10,022 nt of DNA from JAYZDB01 sp036338025. Lineage in GTDB: Bacteria > Planctomycetota > UBA1135 > UBA2386. The notes beneath the pieces are model-generated. The model was not told the DNA's origin and searched no databases. It saw only the letters and a list, made by a program, of their open reading frames with translations. Every line of letters starts with the position of its first letter. Within the stretch, counting starts at the first letter, position 1. Location of the stretch: positions 1-10,022 of the forward strand of contig JAYZDB010000240.1 of assembly GCA_036338025.1 (NCBI GenBank), given 5' to 3'. The translations under genes and the position numbers were made by a program. Shown here in pieces: positions 1 to 7,014 of this stretch.

Positions 1-1974
1 GCCGTTGATGACCGGGGAACCGGAGTTGCCGCCAGTGGTGTCGCCGTCGGACAAGAAGCAGACCGGGACATCGCCGATCTTGGCGTCAAAGAAGGCGCTG
101 GTCTTGCGGTTCTTGGCTGCCTTCTTGAGCGCGGCAGGGACCTTGAATGGCTCTTCGCCGGTGTCTTTTTCGAGGATGCCTGCGACCGTCGTGTGCGGCG
201 GGTAGTAGATACCGTCGCGTGGTTGGTAGCCCTTGATGCTGGCGATCGAGACCCGCAGGGTGCTGTTGGCGTCGGGGTAGAAGGACTTGCCGCGCCAGTC
301 TTGCTGGGCTTCGATCCAGCGGGGGCCGAGCATCAGGCGCGCCGCCTTGTCGGCTTCCTGCCGCTTGAGGTAGGCCGTCCACTCTTTCGACATCCCGGCC
401 GCGAGGTGCACGAGCGGGTCCTTGCTCTCGGTCACGGATTTCTTGCCACCGCGCAAAAATTCGACGCGGCCCTTAGCGGAGGTGAGCTTGCTGGCCTTGA
501 GTACCTCAAGCAGCGTTGCCAGGGTGTCCTGTTCCGTGGTCGGAAACTCGCGGGCGCCCGGCAGCCCCAGAATCTCCGGCAAGTTGCGGTTCTCATCGAT
601 CAGGTAGGCGAGAATCGGTGCCTGGATGCTGTGCAGGTTGTCGGTCAGTCGCGCGCTTCGCGCGGCCGACATCAAGCGCGGCGGGTAGTTGGTCTTGTCG
701 CTGTCTTGCCTGGAGGCAGCCCGCACCATCTCGATCACCTGGCGGAAGAAGGGCCCGGTGCGGCTCGACATCATGGTGACGAACATCAGATCTCGCAGCG
801 AAGATTCTGCCGCGGCTGTGTCCAGTGTTTTTAGCTTGCCGAGTACATCACCGTATTTCTTCCGACGTTCGGCGGTGGCGTCGACCCAGTCCGTGAAGGC
901 CTCTTCACTTTCGGACTTCAATTGCACGGTGGCGTTGCGGGCTAGTCCCGCCATCATCCCCTCAGCATTTTTCTGCACGTTGGCGAGGCTCTTGACCGTG
1001 CTGGAGAACTGCAACTCGAGGGCCTCGTCGCCTTCGCAGCCGGCGTTGATCCGCTCGATGATGTTGGTGAAGAGCGCATAGCGCATCGGGTAGTAGACCG
1101 CCTCGCGGTCGGCTACCGCCACCGATGTCAGGTAGCGTTCGGTGCGGCCGGGGTAGCCCAGGATCAGGACGAGGTCCTTCTCGTGCACGCCGGTGCGCGA
1201 CACGCCGAGGTAGTGTTCGGGTTTGAACGGGACGTTGTCCTCATGGTATTTTTTCGGCTTGCCGTCCGGCGATACGTAGGCACGGAACATGCTGAAATCG
1301 CCGGTGTGGCGCGGCCACTCCCAGTTGTCGACCTCGCCGCCGTATTCGCCGACACTACGCGGTGGCGCGTAGACCAGGCGTACGTCGGTGATCACTGTGC
1401 GGTAGTAGAGGTGGTACTCGCGGCCCTCGAAAAACGACGCGACCATGCAGCGGGTGTTGGGATCCGGTTGGCCGGTCTCGGCGTTGATCTCACCTTTGCG
1501 GGCGATCTGCTTCATGACCGAGTTGGTGATGCGGACCCTCTCGATCGGACTCTTGGCCCGGTCCTGCGCAGCCTTGACCTGTGCGCTGACGTCTTCGATG
1601 CGACGCACCACCGACACAGTCATGTTGGTCGGCAGTTCGGCGTCCTTGTCGGCCGAGACGAAGCCGTCGCGGAGGTAGTTGGTCTCGACAGTGCTCAGGC
1701 GGTTGATCGCGCCAAACCCGCAGTGGTGGTTGGTGATGACGAGTCCTTCATCCGAGATGAACGAGGCCGTGCAGCCGCCGATCTGCACCGCCGCCGACAG
1801 CACCCCGCCCTTGGTCGGATGCCAGAATTCGTCCTTGGTCAGCTTCATGCCGCGAGCGGCCAGCTTCTTCCAGTCCATGTTGCGGACTTGGATGGGTAGC
1901 CATTCGCCTTCGTCGGGGAGGGTGGTAGGCAGTGCCAGGACGAGGAGGACGGCGAGGGGTTTGAGGGGGATCAT
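1..1974 (-). CDS. Family S46 dipeptidyl-peptidase (DPP7/DPP11-like), 3' end cut by window edge
   Basis: Exported serine exopeptidase that removes dipeptides from the N terminus of peptides, normally acting in the periplasm. The frame is open over 658 codons, with a hydrophobic signal peptide at residues about 1-20. The chymotrypsin-like triad is visible: His84 in TNHHCGF, Asp226 in PRHTGDF and Ser651 in GGNSGSP. Asn217-Trp218 in DNWEWPRHTGDF match the residues that hold the substrate N terminus in characterised S46 enzymes. Family members are about 700-720 residues, so roughly 60 C-terminal residues lie off the left edge. Those include the residue about 20 positions after the Ser that decides hydrophobic (DPP7) versus acidic (DPP11) specificity, so the subtype cannot be called. 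The start at 1974 is chosen because it places the signal peptide correctly; no Shine-Dalgarno is visible. It is transcribed divergently from the gene at 2064. Family assignment is secure; the physiological role (peptide scavenging) is inferred. Confidence 0.93.
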   Translation of the reverse strand, partial: MIPLKPLAVLLVLALPTTLPDEGEWLPIQVRNMDWKKLAARGMKLTKDEFWHPTKGGVLSAAVQIGGCTASFISDEGLVITNHHCGFGAINRLSTVETNYLRDGFVSADKDAELPTNMTVSVVRRIEDVSAQVKAAQDRAKSPIERVRITNSVMKQIARKGEINAETGQPDPNTRCMVASFFEGREYHLYYRTVITDVRLVYAPPRSVGEYGGEVDNWEWPRHTGDFSMFRAYVSPDGKPKKYHEDNVPFKPEHYLGVSRTGVHEKDLVLILGYPGRTERYLTSVAVADREAVYYPMRYALFTNIIERINAGCEGDEALELQFSSTVKSLANVQKNAEGMMAGLARNATVQLKSESEEAFTDWVDATAERRKKYGDVLGKLKTLDTAAAESSLRDLMFVTMMSSRTGPFFRQVIEMVRAASRQDSDKTNYPPRLMSAARSARLTDNLHSIQAPILAYLIDENRNLPEILGLPGAREFPTTEQDTLATLLEVLKASKLTSAKGRVEFLRGGKKSVTESKDPLVHLAAGMSKEWTAYLKRQEADKAARLMLGPRWIEAQQDWRGKSFYPDANSTLRVSIASIKGYQPRDGIYYPPHTTVAGILEKDTGEEPFKVPAALKKAAKNRKTSAFFDAKIGDVPVCFLSDGDTTGGNSGSPVING

Positions 1975-2006
1975 CGGAGTGCTCGGGGGTGGTTCGGTTG
2001 GGTGGC

Positions 2007-2035
2007 TTTCTACCAGATGCCGCGGGCTGGGCCAA
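2007..2035 (-). promoter_or_regulatory. Putative promoter of the S46 peptidase gene
   Basis: Read on the minus strand there is TTGGCC, a 17-base spacer and TAGAAA, a reasonable sigma70-type layout about 33 bases upstream of the ATG at 1974. It rests on pattern matching only. Its -35 box overlaps the candidate -35 box of the divergent gene. Confidence 0.35.
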
Positions 2036-2056
2036 ACCGCCTCGGGGCCCTAGACT
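2028..2056 (+). promoter_or_regulatory. Putative promoter of the toroid-domain gene, possibly leaderless
   Basis: TAGACT at 2051-2056 lies only 7 bases before the ATG at 2064, and a weak TGGGCC lies 17 bases further upstream. If this is the -10 box, transcription would begin at or next to the start codon, giving a leaderless mRNA. That would agree with the missing Shine-Dalgarno. The -35 match is poor. Confidence 0.3.
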
Positions 2057-2063
2057 CGTCGGC

Positions 2064-3809
2064 ATGCATAGGTCTGCTTGGCTGTTGGCTTTCGGTGCGC
2101 TGGTATCAGGAGCAGCGCTGCTGCCGGCGCAGAACTCCAACCGCAAGATCCGTCCGAAGCCCTCCGCCATGGCGGCCCGGGCCGGGACCGCCGTCAAGTG
2201 GCGGGAGGACGTCAACGCCGCCCTGGCTGAGAGCGCGCAGACTGGCAAGCCGGTGTTCTGGTATGTGCAGACCTTGGCGGGTTCGCCGATGGATCGCAAA
2301 CCGGAGATCGATCGCTACATGATGAGCGGGCCGTTCAGCTGGCCGCGCACCATCGCGCTGCTCAATACCGGGTTCATCCCGGTGCGGGCGGTGGCGCGCG
2401 GAGCGCTGGCGAAGAAGTACCAACTGCTGCGCGGCAAGTTCATCGAACCCGGCTACCTGGTCTTGGATAGCAAGGGCCGGGAGTCGGCCCGCAAGGACCA
2501 GTTGACGACGTTCCACCAGGAGTGGTTTCGCCGCCCGCTGGCCAAATTGGTGGCGGTGGAACTGCCAGTGGTCGCACCGAGCCCGGCCTTGAAGGCCTAC
2601 CTCGAGGGCGTCGAACTGTTCCACGCCGGCCAGTCCGGCAAGGCGATCGCGCACTGGCAGAAGATCGCCGAGAAGTACCCCGAAGATCCGATGGCTTTCA
2701 AGGCGGCGGCGGAGGCCGAAGGCCACGGCCCGTTCCGCTTCGGTTTCGAAGTCTACACAAAGCTTCCGGAGCCGGCGCTCACCAGGTCTGCAGAGGTGCC
2801 GGGATCACGGGCACCCGATGGCGTCTACGATGAGCCGGCGGTGCGGGCTCGTAGCCTCGACTTCTTGTGCCGCATGCAGCTCGACAATGGTGGGTGGGAG
2901 GACAGTCGCTACGACTTTGGTGGCACCGACAGTCTGCCCAACGTCTACACCGCGTGTACGGCATTGATCGCCGAAGCGCTGCTCGAGGAGTTGGAGGTCG
3001 AGCAGCCCTTGCTGGATCCGGCGCGACTGGAACAAGCCTTGGCGCGCGCCATCACCTACCTGCGCGATGACAAGCACCTCAACCCCGAGGATCGTGATGA
3101 GCTGGTCTGGGCGCATGTCTACCGGGTCTACTTCTTTGCGCGCTACCTGGAGCTGCGCGGGGGTCGGAAGCAGCCGGCGGTGTCGCGCGAGGATCTGGCC
3201 GGTGTCGTTGCGAAGATCTTCGCCATGCAGCCGGGCAGCGGCGCCTGGTTCCACGAATACTCCAACCCCTTCGTCATCGCCGAGGTCTTGGTGGCCCTGC
3301 ACCAGGCCGAAAAGGCCGGTGTCGAACTCGACCAGCCCAGGATGGCGCGTGGTTTGCGGGCCTTGCAACAGTGTCGCACCCGGGTTGGCGCCTATAGCTA
3401 TGGCTTTAGCCGTCGCCGGGCCCGCGGCTCGATCGAGGGTTCCGCCGGGCGCATGCCTTTGTGTGAATTGGCCCTGCTGCTGCGCGGCAAGTCCGACCAG
3501 CCACAGCTCAGTGCTGCGCTTCGCGCCGCGTTTACGCACCACGACCTGATGGGCGCGGTGCGCAAGTACGACGACCACGCCAACTCGTACGGCTATGGCG
3601 GGTTTTTCTTCTGGTTCGACATGCTCGGCCGCACCCGCGCGATCCAGACCTTGACCGACGAGGCGCGGCGCCGCCAGTTGGTGGCAGCCCAGCACAAGTT
3701 GGTGATGAGCCTGCCGGAGTTCGACGGTTGCTTCGTCGACTCCCACGAACTCGGTCGTACCTACGGCACTGCCATGGCGCTGCTCTGTCTCGCTCACCTG
3801 CGCCGCTGA
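2064..3809 (+). CDS. Secreted protein: cysteine-free thioredoxin-like domain plus prenyltransferase/terpene-cyclase-like toroid
   Basis: 581-residue exported protein of unknown function. Residues 1-22 form a signal peptide ending in LPAQ, which favours the ATG at 2064 over an in-frame one at 1989. Residues about 45-165 look like a thioredoxin fold: KPVFWYV resembles the first core strand and EPGYLVLDSKG resembles the cis-Pro strand, but the CXXC site is absent. Residues about 173-220 are a helical, TPR-like hairpin. Residues about 258-580 resemble the alpha-alpha toroid of squalene cyclases and protein prenyltransferases, with a QW-like MQLDNGGWED (271-280), AYSYGF and YGYGGFFFW. I see no terpene-cyclase catalytic DXDD, so an enzymatic role is doubtful and a binding or scaffold role is possible. 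It is convergent with comEC and their 3' ends overlap by 16 bp. No partner gene indicates its job. Confidence 0.85.
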   Translation: MHRSAWLLAFGALVSGAALLPAQNSNRKIRPKPSAMAARAGTAVKWREDVNAALAESAQTGKPVFWYVQTLAGSPMDRKPEIDRYMMSGPFSWPRTIALLNTGFIPVRAVARGALAKKYQLLRGKFIEPGYLVLDSKGRESARKDQLTTFHQEWFRRPLAKLVAVELPVVAPSPALKAYLEGVELFHAGQSGKAIAHWQKIAEKYPEDPMAFKAAAEAEGHGPFRFGFEVYTKLPEPALTRSAEVPGSRAPDGVYDEPAVRARSLDFLCRMQLDNGGWEDSRYDFGGTDSLPNVYTACTALIAEALLEELEVEQPLLDPARLEQALARAITYLRDDKHLNPEDRDELVWAHVYRVYFFARYLELRGGRKQPAVSREDLAGVVAKIFAMQPGSGAWFHEYSNPFVIAEVLVALHQAEKAGVELDQPRMARGLRALQQCRTRVGAYSYGFSRRRARGSIEGSAGRMPLCELALLLRGKSDQPQLSAALRAAFTHHDLMGAVRKYDDHANSYGYGGFFFWFDMLGRTRAIQTLTDEARRRQLVAAQHKLVMSLPEFDGCFVDSHELGRTYGTAMALLCLAHLRR

Positions 3810-6001
3810 GGGACCCGCAGCGGGAACTCTGTGTGCAGGGTCGGCGGGGAGGTCGCCTGCACCTCGATATGCCCGACCAGGCCGGTGTGCAACACCCGGC
3901 AGCCAGCCTTGCGGGCGATGACGCCCTGCACCGACAGCCCGTCGGTGGCCTGCGAAGACACCAAGGCCAGCCCTGGCCGCACCGCCGCCAGCAGCGCGTC
4001 GATGCTGCGATGTGGTCGGCCGTGGTGGGGTAGTACCAGGATGTCGGCGGTCTCGGCCAGGTCGCTGGCCAGCCATGCGGCGACCCCGACCTCCAGGGCA
4101 TCGCCCGGGAAAATGGCGCGAAAGCTGCCGAACTCGGCGTGGATCCAGGCGCTCTGGTCGTTGCGATCGCCGTGGGTGGCTGGCCGGTGGGCGAGCAGGC
4201 CAGCGCTTGGCCGACGGCGTTGGCCCGGTGCCAGGAACTGCACGTCGCAGCCCTGCCGCCGCAGGCTCTCCGCGACTTCGGAGTCCCGCATCTCGCTGGG
4301 CAGCAGGGCACGGTGTACCACCACGCGATCGAGCAGACCGGTGATGCATCCGATGTGGTCATGATCCCCGTGGGTCACGATCAACCAGTCGAGGTGCCGA
4401 TGTGGCAGGTTCGCATCGGCTACCTGCCGGGTTACGAAGCCACGCGCACCGAGCGTGCCGCAATCGACCAGCGCCCGGGTGCCGTCCGGCAGGTGCAGGA
4501 GTGCGGCGTGTCCGTGGCCGACTGCGAGCAGGCGCAGGCCTGGTCGCACCGCGGAGAGCGGGTGCGGCAGGAAGTGCGGTATGGCCAACATCACACACAG
4601 CGCCGCGACGCCGCGCCGGTCGCGCCAAAACAGCAGGCCCAGGCCACCGATCAGGCCGGCGGCCAGCAGCAACAAGGGCTCGGGTTGGGTACTGGCGAAC
4701 ACCGGCGCCAGCGGCATGGTTGCGAGTTGCCGGACGGCCGCACAGTACAGTTCTGCCAGGAGTGTCAGGGGAAACGACAGCAACCAGGCGAGGCCGGGCA
4801 GCAGTGCGGAACAGGATCCAACCAGCAAGGCCAGTCCGAGCAGGCCGGCGACGACCGGACTGAGCAGCGGTGTGGCGAGGATCGCCCAGGGTGCGACCCG
4901 TCCGAAGTACCACAGGGTGAGTGGCATGGTGCAGAGGCTGGCCCACACCGAACAGACCGCCGGTCCCCTGACCCAGCGTTGGTAGGTCGACCGGCCGGTC
5001 AGGCCGCCGGACAGGAACAGGCCGATGACGGCGGCGTAGCTGAGGTTGAAGCTGACGCCGAACAGGTCTTCGGGTACCAACAGGGCGGTCAGGATGGCTG
5101 GCAGGCACAGCACCGCCGAGATCGGGACCCGCCGCCCCTGACCGACTCCCATGAAGAACACGCTGGCGGCGACCACCGCCCGGAACATCGGCGGTTCGAG
5201 CCCGGTGATGGCCCCGTAGAGCAGGAGGATGCTGATGCAAGCGCGGCGAAACCACCGACTGCCCAAGGGAGATCGGCGGGTGCAGGCAAACGCCAGGGCG
5301 CCGAGCATCCAACCCAGCATGGTGAGGTGGGCACCGCTGACGGCGAGCAGGTGGCTCAGGCCGGTGGCCCGGTGGGCGGTGGGCAGGTCGCCCTCAAGCC
5401 GTGGTCCGCTGCCGAGGGTCAGCAGGCACAGCAGACGGCCGGCTTCGCCGGGCACGACGTCGAGCAGCGCATCCTGCATGCTGAGTCGGCAGGCGGTGGC
5501 GAGACGCACCCAACCCAGCCCACCGAGGCCTCCGTGGGTCACCGTCAAGGCGTCGTGACTGGTCCGGACCCGCGGGATCCGACCGCGCAACAGACGCATC
5601 GGTTGCGCCGAGAACCGTGCCGGGCCCTCTACGTGGTCGCCGGGTAGCAACTGGAAGTCGCGCCGGGCATCGCCGATCACGCACTGAAACACCTGGCCGT
5701 GGTGCTCGATGCGGAAGCTGCAACTGCCTTCGATCGGATCGCGGTGGATCGGCGCCCGGACGGTGCCGTCGATGCGGATCGGCCCCGGCCGCGGCGGGTG
5801 GACCGGGATCGGCGGAAGTGCGGCCGCGAAGGCCGCTGGCCAGGCCCAGATCCAAGGGCCTGCACGCTGGTGCCAGAGTGTTGCCAACAAGGCCAACAGC
5901 GCGACGCCGCAGGCCGGCAGGAGACCCCAGGTGCGGCCCGCCATCGCTGCCGCGACGGCCCACACGCAGGCGAGCCACAGGCTCTTGTCGGAGGGGCCCA
6001 T
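3794..6001 (-). CDS. comEC: ComEC/Rec2 family DNA-uptake channel protein
   Basis: 735-residue inner-membrane protein, the expected length for full ComEC, which passes single-stranded DNA into the cytoplasm during natural transformation. Order of parts: two or three N-terminal membrane segments (about 8-65); an OB-like DUF4131 region (about 73-155); the Competence domain (about 185-460) with the hallmark GLSHLLAVSGAHL (214-226) and many membrane helices; and a C-terminal metallo-beta-lactamase domain (about 488-735). The last has metal-site motif VTHGDHDHIG (542-551), FPGD (631-634) and LPHHG (657-661), which suggests an active nuclease that degrades the non-transported strand. One deviation: the strand usually written DVGQGDA reads AVGHGHA (493-499). 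The start at 6001 gives a normal N terminus; only a weak GGGA lies upstream. It is divergent from coaD and overlaps the 2064-3809 gene at its 3' end. Other competence genes are not in the window, so transformability is inferred only. Confidence 0.95.
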   Translation of the reverse strand: MGPSDKSLWLACVWAVAAAMAGRTWGLLPACGVALLALLATLWHQRAGPWIWAWPAAFAAALPPIPVHPPRPGPIRIDGTVRAPIHRDPIEGSCSFRIEHHGQVFQCVIGDARRDFQLLPGDHVEGPARFSAQPMRLLRGRIPRVRTSHDALTVTHGGLGGLGWVRLATACRLSMQDALLDVVPGEAGRLLCLLTLGSGPRLEGDLPTAHRATGLSHLLAVSGAHLTMLGWMLGALAFACTRRSPLGSRWFRRACISILLLYGAITGLEPPMFRAVVAASVFFMGVGQGRRVPISAVLCLPAILTALLVPEDLFGVSFNLSYAAVIGLFLSGGLTGRSTYQRWVRGPAVCSVWASLCTMPLTLWYFGRVAPWAILATPLLSPVVAGLLGLALLVGSCSALLPGLAWLLSFPLTLLAELYCAAVRQLATMPLAPVFASTQPEPLLLLAAGLIGGLGLLFWRDRRGVAALCVMLAIPHFLPHPLSAVRPGLRLLAVGHGHAALLHLPDGTRALVDCGTLGARGFVTRQVADANLPHRHLDWLIVTHGDHDHIGCITGLLDRVVVHRALLPSEMRDSEVAESLRRQGCDVQFLAPGQRRRPSAGLLAHRPATHGDRNDQSAWIHAEFGSFRAIFPGDALEVGVAAWLASDLAETADILVLPHHGRPHRSIDALLAAVRPGLALVSSQATDGLSVQGVIARKAGCRVLHTGLVGHIEVQATSPPTLHTEFPLRVPQRRR
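3803..3823. terminator. GC-rich hairpin at a convergent gene junction
   Basis: CCGCTG at 3803-3808 can pair with CAGCGG at 3818-3823 across a 9-base loop. It spans the stop codon of the toroid gene and lies inside the last comEC codons. No T tract follows on either strand, so it is at best an atypical, possibly bidirectional terminator. A 6-bp stem can arise by chance in DNA this GC-rich. Confidence 0.25.
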
Positions 6002-6065
6002 CGTTTCCCAGTGTGGCGGGGCGCAGTTTGGGATCCCTCAATTCCTGCCGTGGTTCGGACTGTTC

Positions 6066-6073
6066 GCTATAGT
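6066..6073. promoter_or_regulatory. Symmetric -10 element between comEC and coaD
   Basis: The 81-bp gap between comEC and coaD contains GCTATAGT. It reads TATAGT on the plus strand (6068-6073) and TATAGC on the minus strand (6066-6071), so one element could fire both ways. For coaD it ends 9 bases before the ATG, predicting a transcript with almost no leader. For comEC it would give a leader of roughly 60 bases. No good -35 box was found in either direction. Confidence 0.4.
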
Positions 6074-6082
6074 CGGGGCGGA

Positions 6083-6562
6083 ATGCACGCCCTCTATCCC
6101 GGTAGTTTCGATCCGGCCACCTTCGGCCATCTGGAGGTCATCCGGCGTGGTCTCGCAGTGTTCGGCGAGTTGACCGTTGCGGTGGCTCGCAACCTCGACA
6201 AGTCGGCGATCTTCGACCTCGAGGAGCGGCTGGCGATGCTGCGCGAGAGTGTTCCGCCAGCCGATGGACTGCACATCGTGGCGTTCGACGGCCTGGTGGT
6301 CGATTACTGCCGCGAACATCGTCACTCGGTAATTCTGCGCGGTTTGCGCAACGGCTCGGATCTCGACTACGAGTACCAGATGGCCAACACCAATGCGGAA
6401 CTCGCCGACGATATCGAGACCGTGTTCTTGATGGCCGGTGCCGAGCATTCCCACTTGTCCTCATCCCTGATCAAGGAGATCGCCCGCTTCGGCGGTGACC
6501 TGTCGGCCTTCGTGCCCGAATCGGTTGCGGCCAGGCTGGCCGAACGACTGCAAACGGACTGA
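6083..6562 (+). CDS. coaD: Phosphopantetheine adenylyltransferase
   Basis: Cytoplasmic enzyme of coenzyme A synthesis: it transfers AMP from ATP to 4'-phosphopantetheine, giving dephospho-CoA and pyrophosphate. At 159 residues it has the normal bacterial length. The nucleotidyltransferase site is intact: YPGSFDPATFGHLEVI (5-20) includes the TxGH motif (13-16). Lys40, the RGLR loop (86-89), YEYQMANTN (97-105) and SSSLIKEIARFGG (126-138) match the conserved CoaD positions for phosphopantetheine and ATP binding. The ATG at 6083 is chosen because MHALYPGSFDP is the standard N terminus, although the frame is open further upstream. It is the first gene of a probable operon: ridA follows after 43 bases. 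Upstream GGGGCGGA is too close to the ATG to be a convincing ribosome site. Confidence 0.97.
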   Translation: MHALYPGSFDPATFGHLEVIRRGLAVFGELTVAVARNLDKSAIFDLEERLAMLRESVPPADGLHIVAFDGLVVDYCREHRHSVILRGLRNGSDLDYEYQMANTNAELADDIETVFLMAGAEHSHLSSSLIKEIARFGGDLSAFVPESVAARLAERLQTD

Positions 6563-6605
6563 GCCGGGCCCCTCCACGTTCTGCTTCTTTCTCTGCTCGC
6601 ACCCG

Positions 6606-6992
6606 ATGACCAAGACTCCGCAAGCTGTGCATACCGACTCGGCGCCTGCCGCGATCGGTCCGTATTCCCAGGCCGTCGTCCTCGGAGACCTGGTGTTTTG
6701 TTCGGGGCAGGTCGCTCTCGACCCGGAATCCGGGGAGTTGGTAGGGGAGACCGCCGCGGAACAGTGCCACCAGGTGATGAAGAACCTCACCGCGGTGCTC
6801 GTCGAAGCTGGTTCGAGCATCCCACAGGTCGCGCGCACCACCATCTACCTGGCTTCGATGGATGACTTCGTCGACGTCAACGAGGTCTATGCCGGGTATC
6901 TCGGTGATCACCGGCCGGCCCGGGCGACGGTTGCGGTGAAGACGCTACCGAAGGGCGCGTTGGTCGAGATCGACTGCATTGCGGGGCTCTGA
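6606..6992 (+). CDS. ridA: RidA family 2-iminobutanoate/2-iminopropanoate deaminase
   Basis: Small cytoplasmic enzyme of 128 residues that hydrolyses reactive enamine/imine intermediates, such as those released by PLP-dependent threonine dehydratase, to 2-oxoacids and ammonia; the family works as a trimer. Family motifs are present: IGPYSQAV (17-24) with Tyr20; FCSGQVALDP (31-40); RTTIYLASMDDF (77-88); and PARATVAVKTLPKGALVEID (104-123). The last contains Arg106, equivalent to the substrate-carboxylate-binding Arg of E. coli RidA, and Glu121. All key residues are retained, so it should be active. The ATG at 6606 gives the usual N terminus. No Shine-Dalgarno is seen; instead a pyrimidine-rich stretch precedes it at about 6579-6600. 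It lies 43 bases after coaD and just before a membrane-protein gene, probably in one transcript. Confidence 0.95.
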   Translation: MTKTPQAVHTDSAPAAIGPYSQAVVLGDLVFCSGQVALDPESGELVGETAAEQCHQVMKNLTAVLVEAGSSIPQVARTTIYLASMDDFVDVNEVYAGYLGDHRPARATVAVKTLPKGALVEIDCIAGL

Positions 6993-7014
6993 TCCCGATG
7001 CCGGTGGCAGTACC

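Noticed and set aside
193..834. Long plus-strand open frame of 213 codons inside the S46 gene
   Set aside because: It lies antisense to a clearly homologous peptidase coding sequence; its sequence has no recognisable domain and long antisense frames are expected at this GC content.
2805..4349. 514-codon minus-strand open frame across the toroid gene and the comEC 3' end
   Set aside because: Its product is arginine/proline-rich low-complexity sequence typical of shadow frames, and it overlaps two genes with real homology.
4139..5647. 502-codon plus-strand open frame antisense to comEC
   Set aside because: Glutamine- and glycine-rich composition is the complement of comEC codons; no domain, start signal or signal peptide supports it.
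5699..6082. N-terminal extension of coaD
   Set aside because: The upstream part is antisense to comEC, and the product beginning at 6083 already has the complete, standard CoaD N terminus.
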